Assembly (NCBI GenBank): GCA_030063045.1
Contig: JAQSEB010000032.1
Span: 2,852,001 to 2,916,000, forward strand
Reading direction: 5' to 3'
Source: Pratylenchus scribneri
Lineage: Eukaryota; Nematoda; Chromadorea; Rhabditida; Pratylenchidae
DNA: 64,000 nucleotides
Positions 26,501 through 36,032 of the stretch are shown one piece after another. The notes below the pieces were generated by a model. That model searched no databases and had not been told where the DNA came from. It worked only from the letters and a program-made list of their open reading frames with translations. Numbering within the stretch: position 1 is the stretch's first letter; each line of letters begins with the position of its first letter. A program made the position numbers and the translations under genes.

Positions 26501-26579
26501 ACAATTATATTCTCGACTGAATGCAACAGGCGAATTGGGTGAATCACTATTGAGGGAATTGTTGCTGGCAACCAAATAA
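23504..26579 (+). CDS. Nuclear hormone receptor (C4 zinc finger + ligand-binding domain)
   Basis: Exons 23504-23752, 23814-24077, 24115-24302, 26032-26398, 26442-26579, giving 401 aa with all phases agreeing. The DNA-binding domain is complete: finger 1 CCKICGDSIGCG with P-box CESCKAFFRRS, and finger 2 closing in KACPACRLEKCIQ, joined by splicing to MGMRGEMV. A basic hinge (PRKRKK) and a Cys cluster (CVCKCRCCG) follow. The ligand-binding domain starts around MRRMVAMCKQIAAFRALDPR with DQIAILR and LLILRGAMAFD, and ends with LGESLLRELLLATK. Family members are ligand-regulated transcription factors in the nucleus. The sequence fits the expanded nematode supplementary receptors rather than a conserved one-to-one orthologue. 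The intron 24303-26031 is 1.7 kb and filled by a satellite. A poly(A) signal overlaps the stop codon. Confidence 0.92.
24590..25890. repeat. Satellite array 3, GGCGGAATTATTCTAAGTTCGC variant, in the nuclear receptor intron
   Basis: Alternating 24-26 bp units with GGCGGAATTATTCTAAGT then TCGCCA, and shorter GGCGGAATTAAAACA units. Diagnostic variants recur at a larger period: ATTCTAATAAGTTCGCC at about 24760, 25251 and 25712, and GGCGGAAAGTTCGCC at 25066/25526 and 25167/25627 (460 bp apart). This indicates a higher-order repeat. Confidence 0.95.
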
Positions 26580-26583
26580 TAAA
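26578..26583 (+). terminator. Probable poly(A) signal of the nuclear receptor
   Basis: A canonical AATAAA that begins inside the TAA stop codon of the nuclear receptor gene. It is the only such hexamer immediately downstream. Confidence 0.45.
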
Positions 26584-27050
26584 GTAATACATGGACGGGG
26601 ATCGGAGAATGGATTGTGCGCTGATTTGCTACAAATAATTAAATAAATATTAATATTTCCTTGATTGTAATTAAAAAGTTTTGTGAAAAGACTATAATTA
26701 AAAAATATAATAAATTTTGCGCATTATATCAAAATCAATTTTATTGCCGACTAAATCAAGCAGGAATTGTGAGGAACATTGTTTAAGAAAATTTTCTGCT
26801 GGCAAAATGATAAAAAAAATGATAACCTCTCGGCTCTCGGGGAATTTATTGTGCTCTGATTTGACATTGACCTCCAGCCACATTATTAAACATTAATATT
26901 TTCTCGGTTTCCAGTTTTTTGGTTTGGATTTGGGCGTTCTGTTGATTTATGGCTTTGCCCTTGGATAAAGCCGACCTTGTTCCCCTCAATTTTCCCCATT
27001 ATTCTATATTCATTCAATCCAATTCCCATCCAAATTCATCCCCCCATAAA

Positions 27051-27323
27051 ATGCCTACATTCATTACCATTTTGATCCTTTCTCCAATTTTCCTTTTGCC
27101 AACCCATTGCCAACATTTTCAACCCTATTTTTATGCCAATAATGGCCAACAACAACCACTCAATCCATGGGATCATCGCAATTGGGCCGACACTTCACCG
27201 TATACACAAAATACCCAACAACAAGTCAATTCTGCCTACATTTATAAGGCACAAAATGTGCCATCCAGATTTGGGAATGGCTGGTTCCTCACTTGTACAA
27301 CAAAAAATTGCGCTGGAAAATGA
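27051..27323 (+). CDS. Small secreted protein, 90 aa, function unknown
   Basis: A single-exon frame from ATG 27051. An upstream in-frame ATG at 26949 is possible, but the 27051 start places a clean signal peptide (MPTFITILILSPIFLLPTHC) at the N terminus. The mature part is rich in Asn/Gln/Tyr (YANNGQQQ, NTQQQVN) and ends with two cysteines (LTCTTKNCAGK). No known domain. In a plant-parasitic nematode such proteins are candidate effectors, but nothing in the sequence proves it. Confidence 0.5.
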   Translation: MPTFITILILSPIFLLPTHCQHFQPYFYANNGQQQPLNPWDHRNWADTSPYTQNTQQQVNSAYIYKAQNVPSRFGNGWFLTCTTKNCAGK

Positions 27324-27432
27324 AAAATGACAAAATGAAATAATATTTACTGAAGGATTGGAATGGATTTATGTTAATTGGCCACAAAATATACAAAAAT
27401 GAAATTAAATTTGAATATTTGTATAAAATTGG

Positions 27433-30400
27433 TCAAGGTTGGAGAAAGGCAAAACAAGTAACGGGGCCACGAGAAGCTTCACAAAAAATTTTTGAACTGA
27501 CCTAGAAAAGGGTAAAACATTTAAAAGAAATGTTAATTAGGTAGTTGCAAAAAACTGACCACTGTATAGGAAAATTTATTTTTGCTGCAAATAACATCGA
27601 TGGAAGCGCCAAACGCCAATCGGCCTGCACTGAAAATTAATTGCTTGGAGATGGTCGGACTGAGCACAATATTCTGTGAAAATGTTTGAGGAATAATATT
27701 AATTAAAATAAATTTGCCTCCAGCATGATGGCGCGAAGAGTTTCTGAACCTACAAATTATTTTGATTATTTGGGAGGAAGGAATGTTGAATTTATTCAAT
27801 AAAAAACCAACTGCATTTTGGGTCATCAGCTCCCAGTCGTTCCTGATCGGCAGTTTGAACCGAGGCATGCACTTTCTTGAAGGAATTCTCAGAAAAATCA
27901 TCGGTTAATCGCTGAATTTCCTCAATAAATTCATTGATCTAAAATCCCCCTATTTCCCACATCATCCTTTTCTCTCTCATTCGTCCCAGCTTCTGTTGTG
28001 GTTCTTTCCAAAGCATTTTGTCCTCCCAAAATGCTGGCATTTTTCGGCCGAACAATTGGATCCAGGGTGGATGTTGTTTTCGCATCCCATTCTCTTTCAT
28101 AATCGGCCAAATCTGGCAATTCGCCTGGTTCCTCATAAATGTCCATTGGCAATGTGGATTTCAACTGCAAATTTAGGTCAAAAATTATTGATTTTTTCCA
28201 ATGTGGATTATTTCACCGTTGTTGTCACTTTGGCCAATTTATTTCCCAACAAGCTTGGCCCTTCTTTTCCACCGCTCACATTTACCTGATGAATATTTGT
28301 GTATTTATGGCCAAATTCCATTTCCACAAACCGTATCCCTATTGTACGATCCACCATTATTTCCTCCACTTCCTCCACCTGAATTCCCGCCTCCTCCATT
28401 GCCTCCCCCGCTTGTTGCTTCATTCTCGGTTTTGTAAGAATTATTGTCGGGTTCGGGAGCAGGGGCGGGTGCCGGGGGTTGGATTGGGGGTTGGGCAGGC
28501 GCCTGAATGGCCGGTGGCTGGTCATAGGGGGCTTGAGGAGGCTGAGGAGGTGGCACAAAATTGTCGGGTGGAGGCAAAGGCTGGGGCTGTTCCTGTGGAC
28601 CAATTTGGATTTGATATGAATGAATGGAGAATAGTCCAATTTATCGCCGTTTATAATAACTCATCAAGGACTGAACCAATTTTGATGATTTTAGTATCAA
28701 ATTAAAGGGCAGACTTTTGGCTATCATAAGATATTAATTTTTACCTAAATTGGTCTAGAAACTGATGAATTTATGACCAAAAAACACAATGAACATTTCA
28801 TTAATCCATAGTGGAGGTGTCTAAATGGTTTTTTGTTGGGTATAACTTCATAATGTATGTATCAATTTAAATAAAATTTATATTCATAGTCTGCTCTTTA
28901 ATTTGATACCAAAATCATCAAAATTGATTCAGAGCTAAATGAGTTATTATAAACGGCGCCAAGTTGGTTCATATACCAGAAGCGCCTCCCTCTACAACCC
29001 ATTCTCACATATCCGCCCCCGCCTTGGGCATATTCCGTCGGCTGTGGCTGTCCTCCAAATCCGCCTCCACCTCCTTGAGGCCCAGATTGGGCATAGGTGC
29101 CCCCTGCACCGGATGTACTCTGTTGCTGGGGCGAAGGTGCGCAATTTGTAGGGGCACTGTGGCATTCAATGGTGGTGGCGGCCGGTGCCACGGATTGTGG
29201 GGCGGCATAGCCACCGCTGGAAGGTGGTGCTGATGGAGGAGGACATGGAGCAGCTGAAAATGAGGGATTTAAACTAATAAATAAGGAATATTCCTACATT
29301 GGCCAGAAGGGGCGCATCCATTGCTTTGGGAAGCAGTACCAGAACCTAAATTCATTCAAAAACATTAAAATAGACTTTTATTGGTTTCTTAGGGCAATAC
29401 ACTGAAAATGGTGGTTTAAAACATTCTATCCAAACCGGTTTTCATCCATTTGAAAGGATTAAACCCAATAATGAAGTTTCCGGATTCAATGTGTTGGAAA
29501 GCATAAAACCGGTTTCAAAACATAAAATTGTAAATATTAAACAAACTGCCAATGCCAATAATACCTAACATAAGGGCCTTTTTCCTATTTGTCTTACTGT
29601 ACCCCCACTTTTTGCCTAATCGCTCACTCAGTCACCATATCAATCAAATATTGCTCCAATCTGTCTCTTTAAAACAGCCCTTTTTCCCTCCTATATGTCT
29701 TTTCCCCTCATATTATTATTCCCGCATAATGAATATAGAATAATTTTATTTATTCGCCTCTAAGCCCTATCCGTTTTTTGGGCCACTGGGAGCTTTAGGT
29801 CTCCGGCAAAGGCCTGGGGCGAGTAAATAGGCTCAGCTTTCGCCCCAAACAATCTTAGTCCAAGCTGACAATAAGAAATAATATGGTTTAATTAAAATGT
29901 CTTAAATGACTTTTTCGGTGAAATTAGCAGGGGTAGAATTGACCTCCTCCCCCACCTCCACAACTAATGGAATATGTTCCACTGCTCAAAGATTGGCCAT
30001 CGCCTCCACATCCAGAGGATTGGGATTGAGATGGATAAGCGGAAGGAGATGGCTGAGAACAACCTGCGAAAAAAATTTTATTTAAATATTATTTTGAATT
30101 TCAGTATGCCTCCTCCACCACCATTTCCACAACCGGAAGAGGATTGGGATGGGGTAGGTGGACATGAAGGTGTACAGCCTTGAATTAATAAGTATTAATA
30201 GAAATAAAATTAATGAAAGAATTCCTACCTCCGCCACTGCTGCTTCCTCCACCACAACCTCCCGATGAATATGAATTTGAACAACCTCCGGAAGAAGGGC
30301 AACCTGAAAATTTAAATAAACAATGGATAAAAATGGCAGCAAGAACCTCCTCCTCCACCACCACAACCGGCGGATGCAGAAGTACAGCCTTAAAATAGGA

Positions 30401-31445
30401 TAAAGATAAATGAATAGTGGCTAATTGAGTACTGCCGATTGAGTACCCACATCGGTTTTTGGCTCATAGCACTACGAGGCAATAACCTATTCTGGAAGGC
30501 GATATATCATTTTAAAGCCTAAAATGTCCTCTATAAAATGGCGAGATTTAAATTTTATAAAATCTAGACTTTAGAAAAGTTACATGTCTCTGATTATAAA
30601 AGGCCCAAATGTTTATGTTAATGAGGAAAAGCCGCTTATTTTACAAATTGTTTTAATATTTCAAAAAATTATTAAGCCACTTTTTAGAGGATATTTAGGG
30701 CTTCAAATGTTATATCGCCTTCCTGAATTAGCTATTTCCTTGTTGAGTTATGGCCAAAAGAATGGCACAACCTAATCAAACGGCAATACTTTCTATGTTT
30801 TGTTTTGATAGTGAACAAATAAATATTAAATCGACCTCCTCCTCCACCACAACCCGATGATTGGGAAGTACAACCTTCAAATGAAAATATCATGAATAAA
30901 TATGCCAAAAATCTACCTCCACTTCCGCCACTTGGCGCACATGATGGTGAGCAACCTTTTTTTGTTCAAATTGTTTCAATTAAAAAGGCTAAATTTGATT
31001 TTCTTGAACCTCCGTTTCCTCCCCCACATCCTCCTCCTCCGCCTCCTCCCGTTGATGGCACAGTTTCAATTGTTATTTGGCAACCACCTCCCGATGATGA
31101 AGATCCACATCCGCCTCCTCCACAACCATTGCCTCCCCCGCATCCGTTTCCACCGCCACATCCTTCTGATGTTGATGAACATCCATTGCTCCCACCGCAA
31201 CCACCGCCACAATTATTGCCTCCACCACAACCTCCACTTCCCCCTCCTCCACCGCATTCACAAACCGGACAAACCATTGGAGGACAAGAACATCCTAACA
31301 TTGTTTGAAGGGAATTTTATCATTTTCGCCAACAACTTCTAATACCTCCCATGTTGAAGAAAAATGAAAGGGAAGGATTCGGTGATTGCAAAAAGAAAAT
31401 GAAGAAAAATAAAAGGGAACCAAATAAATTGGCCAAAATGAACAT
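27433..31445 (-). CDS. Ground-like (GRL) domain secreted protein with Gly-Cys modules
   Basis: Exons: 31445-31346, 31294-31010, 30955-30917, 30874-30836, 30388-30347, 30303-30229, 30178-30110, 30063-29944, 29345-29298, 29253-29009, 28592-28332, 28285-28217, 28164-about 27961, 27938-27812, 27749-27718, 27673-27563, 27501-27433. The N terminus is a signal peptide (MFILANLFGSLLFFFIFFLQ). Exons 3-8 are all phase 1-1 modules reading GC...GCGGGGG. A Pro/Gln-rich stretch follows, then the ground-like domain: KCSSETLRAIMLE, FGASIDVICSKNKFSYT, and closing CEASRGPVTCFAFLQP. In C. elegans, grl genes belong to the hedgehog-related set and act in cuticle or apical matrix; that role is inferred here. GC donors occur at 30109 and 27717. 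The join between exons 13 and 14 is unresolved: only a 22-nt GT-AG intron, or a 52-nt one with a GC donor, keeps the frame. Confidence 0.87.
28632..28966. mobile_element. MITE-like element, family 1, copy 3
   Basis: Best-preserved family-1 copy: left CGCCGTTTATAATAACTCAT, right ATGAGTTATTATAAACGGCG, with CAATTTTGATGATTTTAGTA and its mirror inside. It lies in the GRL-gene intron 29008-28593. Confidence 0.9.
29545..29880. repeat. Dispersed repeat family 3, copy 3
   Basis: Matches 10553-10905 over most of its length (CCAATAATACCTAA, CTTACTGTACCCCCACTTTT, ATCAATCAAATATTG, TTTTTTGGGCCACTG). It lies in the GRL-gene intron 29943-29346. Confidence 0.75.
30455..30772. mobile_element. MITE-like element, family 2, in a GRL intron
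   Basis: Left ACGAGGCAATAACCTATTCT and AAGGCGATATATCATTTTAA; right mirror TTATATCGCCTTCCTGAATT and CTTGTTGAGTTATGGCCAAA. It sits between the modular exons 30874-30836 and 30388-30347. Confidence 0.85.
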
Positions 31446-32619
31446 TGGCGGTGATTAAAAACGGAAAAATTTCAAAATATTTTAATTAGGATGACAGTTG
31501 GAGGGAATTTTAGTGGACATTAATAAAATTGGCAGGTCAAGAAAAAGAATATTCCGAATTAGTTCTACGAATCGCCACTCCGCTACAAATGCCCTCGAGG
31601 GCCCTCAATCATCATTCTGGGAAGGCGTCAAGATGGAAATTAGGTTAGCAAAACCACAAAACAACATTTCCCTCTCTCCCTTCATTTCGAACTTTTTATT
31701 TTAAAAAAAGCATTCATAATTGCCATCATTCCCCGCCCTTCCTCCCTTTTGCTGCCTCGATGATGGCGCAACAACCAATTGAAAATCGAGGGCGAAGTAT
31801 TGAGCATCCAAAACAAAAATCATCCTTTTCAATTTAGAAAATACAAACTTTCACTAAAAAAAGTGAAGTTAAAACTTGCAAATGAATTAAGAATGGATAG
31901 ATAGTATTTAATTTGCAGAAAAAATAATGAAAATATAGAAAATTTTATAATGATTTAGTGGTTTTTCCTAGACCCCTAAATCATATAACCATTCATAGAT
32001 CTAATCGGGGCCTATGTTTCTAATCAGAAAAATGTTCGCAAAATAAACCGAATAAAATGTTGGGACAAACGGGCGGAATTATGTTTGGGGCAAATAAAAC
32101 AGGCGGAATTATGTTTGGGGCAAATAAAACAGGCGGAATTATGTTTGGGGCAAATAAAACAGGCGGAATTATGTTTGGGGCAAATAAAACAGGCGGAATT
32201 ATGTTTGGGGCAAATAAAACAGGCGGAATTATGTTTGGGGCAAATAAAACAGGCGGAATTATGTTTGGGGCAAATAAAACAGGCGGAAATATGTTTGGGG
32301 CAAATAAAACAGGCGGAATTATTTTAGTGCAAATAAAACAGGCGGAATTATTTTGGGGCAAATAAAACAGGCGGAATTAGAGAATAGGATGAAATTCTAA
32401 ACAATTAAATCGGTATAATCTTTTTATTTTTTTAAATTTTTTCTGAAAATTCAATCTATTTCTTATGCAAATTAAATATATTTCCCTTAGAATGGCAAAA
32501 TTAATTTATTCACTTTTAAATAAATAGACAAATTTAGAAGTCGAATTCGACTAAATTTATTTTGATTGAAGAGAATATTGTCGCTAAGTCCCTCATTCAA
32601 TTCATTCATTTTCATCAGA
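31446..32619. other. Intergenic region with minisatellite array 4
   Basis: Presumed promoter of the GRL gene (read leftwards) and 3' flank of the 106-aa membrane protein gene. Array 4 occupies 32068-32378. I found no exon supported by splicing or homology in the remainder. Confidence 0.55.
32068..32378. repeat. Minisatellite array 4 with a 30-bp, frame-preserving unit
   Basis: About ten units. Most are 30 bp (AGGCGGAATTATGTTTGGGG then CAAATAAAAC), one base longer than elsewhere, so the period is a multiple of three and stays open in several frames on both strands. The same 30-bp variant recurs at 50480-50640. Confidence 0.96.
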
Positions 32620-33105
32620 TCATTTTGGGCCCTTTCGCATCCAAAACAGTGCAGTGCCAATAACCCCTGCGCCAACGGTCCCAATGATATATGGCATATA
32701 GTCCGAACGAGATGGAACTGGTGCAGAATCACCCGCAGTTGTGGCAGGAACGGTGTCCTAAAATAAACGACTTGAAAAGAATTAGTGGATAAAATTGCCT
32801 TACAATTTTCTGTGGGATTTGTTTCTCAACCGGAAATTGGCCCTTCTCATCGAGTTGTCCCTTCATTGATTGGTTCAAATCTTGCTTTCGCCACGATGGA
32901 TTGGTCCGGTCCTCTCGATTTTCTTTCAGTGCATTCTGTCGAGAAATGAATGAAAATTAGAATTTTTAAAATATTTTTTAGATATTTTTTTTAATTTTTT
33001 AAATTTTTGACTTAATTTTTTGTATTTTATTATTTATATTTATGATTAACTTACCCCCAATTCATCGCGATTGGGTGGAGGATTCGCACCTTTGTATAAG
33101 GACAT
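32620..33105 (-). CDS. Small single-pass membrane protein, 106 aa, unknown
   Basis: Exons 33105-33055, 32935-32804, 32757-32620. All junctions are phase 0 with GT-AG introns and the model runs ATG to TGA. The N-terminal two thirds are hydrophilic and charged (NPPPNRDELG, ENREDRTNPSWRKQDL). A C-terminal hydrophobic helix (MPYIIGTVGAGVIGTALFW) is followed by a short basic end MRKGPK. This is the layout of a tail-anchored or small mitochondrial/ER membrane protein. I do not recognise the family. Confidence 0.72.
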
Positions 33106-33474
33106 TTTCTTGTTTTAATATTTATTTGGAAATTGATATTCAAATAATCTAAAAAATGGATTTATTTTTAAAAGAATAAAGTTTAATTTAGTGAATGGGA
33201 GTGGTAAAAAGCGAAAGCTTATTTCTTATTTATTCTCCCCTCACATTCTACTTAAATGTTCAAAGACCAACAAAACAACAAAAACAAATGGTGGAAAATC
33301 AATAATGGTGAATAAAATGGTTTTCCAAAATATTAAAAGTATATAAAATTGAAAACATTATCAAATGTTTTAATGTGAAGAATAGCACAAAATTTAAACA
33401 TATTTATTCCAAATTCAAATCCTACACAAATAATAAATTCATCATCACATCAATTCATCCATCCATCATTCCAT

Positions 33475-33823
33475 TCATCGTTTACCCAATCTGTACTTCC
33501 GATTAAACCAAATAACAAATGTCAAAAATGCCATGGCCGCGGCAGCAGATTTGTACGGGTGATTGTCGACGGTCATATAAATAATTCCTTTTGGTGCCGT
33601 GTCCGGTATAATATAGTCTTCTTTCTTTATGAAATGTGCGGATTGAGTGCTGCCTTTTGAAGGTGTAAAAAGTGGAGGCCATTCGCTTCTCGGTTTTCGC
33701 CACCATTTTGCTGAGAAAATATGTAAAATTAGTTTGTTGATTTCATTTTTCTATTTTACTTAGTTTGGATTTATATTTTTTAATTAAATTAAAATTAAAC
33801 CCACCATCTTCTTCCGCGACCAT
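33475..33823 (-). CDS. Small single-pass membrane protein, 84 aa, unknown
   Basis: Exons 33823-33805 and 33710-33475, phase 1 junction, ATG to TGA. The N terminus (MVAEEDAKWWRKPRSEWPPL) is charged and Trp-rich. A C-terminal hydrophobic segment (AAAAMAFLTFVIWF) is followed by basic NRKYRLGKR. The layout resembles its neighbour 370 bp downstream, though the sequences are not obviously related. It is divergent from the TMLHE gene by about 360 bp. Family not recognised. Confidence 0.68.
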
Positions 33824-34185
33824 CTCTGCAATTTATTTCCTTTTTTTGTATGTAGTTTAATGATCTCGAATTATTTATGTTTCGGAAGCTGAAAATATAA
33901 AAATTAATGTAAACCACAATTTTCACTGCTGCAATCAAAATCAAAAACAAAAATCAAATTCGTCTAAAATCAATCCAAAATTTTCAAAATCCTCCAAAGT
34001 CCAAACTCCAAATCCAAAAAAGGATTTAATGTCATTATACATTATGCCACGATTAATATTATTTAAATGTAATACTAAATATTATTTTTGTTACAGTAAT
34101 CGATATAAAGGGGAATTGGGAAGAATGGGAATTCGCATTTTAATGGAAAGTGGAAAATTAATTAAAATAATTTAACGGTCCACAT

Positions 34186-35866
34186 ATGCTAAATAGAATT
34201 ATTTTACGATTCGGTCATAAATTTTCTCAACCACTCTGCCTCAAAAAATTTAATTCCGGTGTTTTAAAAACCGAGAATTCCTCCAAACTACCAACAAAAT
34301 ATGCCGTGGAATTTCATGAAGCTAGACTACACTTTTGTGCCGAATCCAAATTTGCATCTGTTGAATTAATCCAAAAAGGCAGAGGATTATTTTTTTCTAG
34401 ATTGTTTTTTGGGTTCAGATTCGGATCCAATGTTGGATGTTGTTGGCCCATTGCGAATTCCGTTGGTTTGGCTTCGCGATCATTGCCGAAATGTGGCAAA
34501 TTTTAATGAAAAAACAAAACAGCGGAAAGGGGATTGTACAAAATTATTCAGCGGGGCTGAATTGGCTGATGATTGGTTTGCGCCAAAATTAGGAATAATC
34601 CCACATTTTGCATTTGAAGTTATCCAATCAATTTTGATGTTGATAATCAAAAACTTCATTTGCATTGGGCCGATGGATTGGAGAGTTGTTTTCGGGTGCA
34701 AGAATTGCTTGAATGGGCCATTTTTTCCAAAAAGGTTACAACAGATTGGGCCAATTTGTTCCAATTTATTCAGAAACATGGGGAAGAATGTTTGGATGAT
34801 TGGGAGGCGGCTGAATGCCCTTCTCGCACACTTTGGACTGGAGAAAGCCTAAAAGAAGTGCCGAATTTGTCATGGCCAGTATAATCCTCCTTTTAATGGA
34901 ATATTTTGGCAAATTTGCAGTAAAAATTTTGACTTTTCAATGTTTGCCCGTCTTTTTGTTCGTTTTGGTGCTGTCGCCGTAAATGGGGTGGAAGTGGGCG
35001 AAAAAGCAACCAGAGAATTGTGCGAATCAATTTCCCCAATTCATAACACATTTTTCGGTGACTTTTGGACATTTGGCACGGGGAAAGAGCAAAGCATGGT
35101 CATTTTTGAAGGAATTTGGCCAATTTTCACAATTTGTTTAGGCTGCTTTTGATGACACCGCCTATGGGAATGAGGGAATTGGCCCACACACGGATGGAAC
35201 ATATTTTGACCAACCACCCGGAATTCAGGCAAAATATTCCATACGGAAATAATAATCGGCCAAAATTTCAAGGTTTTTCATTGCTTGAGGCCATCCACCC
35301 ATGGAGGTGGTTCAACTATTTTGGTGGACGGATTTTCGGCAGCCGAAAGACTAAGAATGGAAGGACCCGAATATTTTCGTTTGCTTTCACAAATTCCCAT
35401 TGAACATCATTATTTGGAGGGAAAAACGCTGTATTCCCGTTCCGCCTTGGAACCAGTGATTCGACAATTTCCACGGGTCGAAAAAATTGCCCAAATTCGT
35501 TTCAATCCATACGATCGAGCGCCAATGAGGACAATGGCCATTGGAGGAACGGAGGAAGAACGGCAAAAAGCATTAGGTTGAATATTATGAAGAATTTAGG
35601 AAATCATAAATAATTGTTTAACAGAGGAAACCGTTCTATTCTATGAATCCTATCAAAGATTTGCCCGAATTGTGAATGATCCAACCCAACAAGTCCAAAT
35701 TCGACTTCGACCCGGCACTGTCCTTTTCATTGACAATTTCCGTGTACTCCATGGCCGTCAACCATTCCAAGGGGAGAGAACAATGTGCGGATGCTATTTG
35801 TCCAGGGATTGTTTATTGGCAAGGGCCAGGCCACTTCTTTCCCCCAATCTTTATGGAAACGTGTAA
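34186..35866 (+). CDS. Trimethyllysine dioxygenase (TMLHE-like, Fe(II)/2-oxoglutarate)
   Basis: Exons 34186-34378, 34419-34575, 34620-34874, 34921-35098, 35142-35228, 35273-35576, 35625-35866, giving 471 aa with consistent phases. It converts N6-trimethyllysine to 3-hydroxy-trimethyllysine, the first step of carnitine synthesis, in mitochondria; the basic, Phe/Leu-rich N terminus fits a targeting peptide. Family landmarks: PLVWLRDHCR, HWADGLESCFRVQELLEWA, FFGDFWTF, the metal-binding HxD in GPHTDGTYF, TILVDGFSAAERL, and the second metal His in LFIDNFRVLHGR with the TMLHE-specific MCGCYLSRD. That last motif favours TMLHE over gamma-butyrobetaine hydroxylase. Three of the six introns use GC donors (34379, 34875, 35229); the one at 34875 is confirmed by homology across the join (VPNLSCKNF). 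The 3' end converges on the muscarinic receptor gene. Confidence 0.93.
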
Positions 35867-35968
35867 TCCAACCAATGTGCCATTTTCATATCATATTTAG
35901 CTTTATTTAGTCTATTTTAAATGTCATATTTATTTATATTATATCCCTGCACTTTGTTAATTTGGCTC

Positions 35969-35974
35969 AATAAA
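35969..35974 (+). terminator. Probable poly(A) signal of the TMLHE-like gene
   Basis: AATAAA about 100 bp after the stop codon, within the 167-bp convergent gap to the muscarinic receptor gene. Confidence 0.45.
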
Positions 35975-36032
35975 ATAAATTTTTTACAAAAAATGAGGAT
36001 TAATTAAAATGGCATTTCAATATTTTTCCTTT

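Noticed and set aside
32057..32365. Open frames with MFGANKTGGI and CLGQIKQAEL repeats
   Set aside because: They result from the 30-bp satellite unit; no splice context, and the same frames open on both strands.
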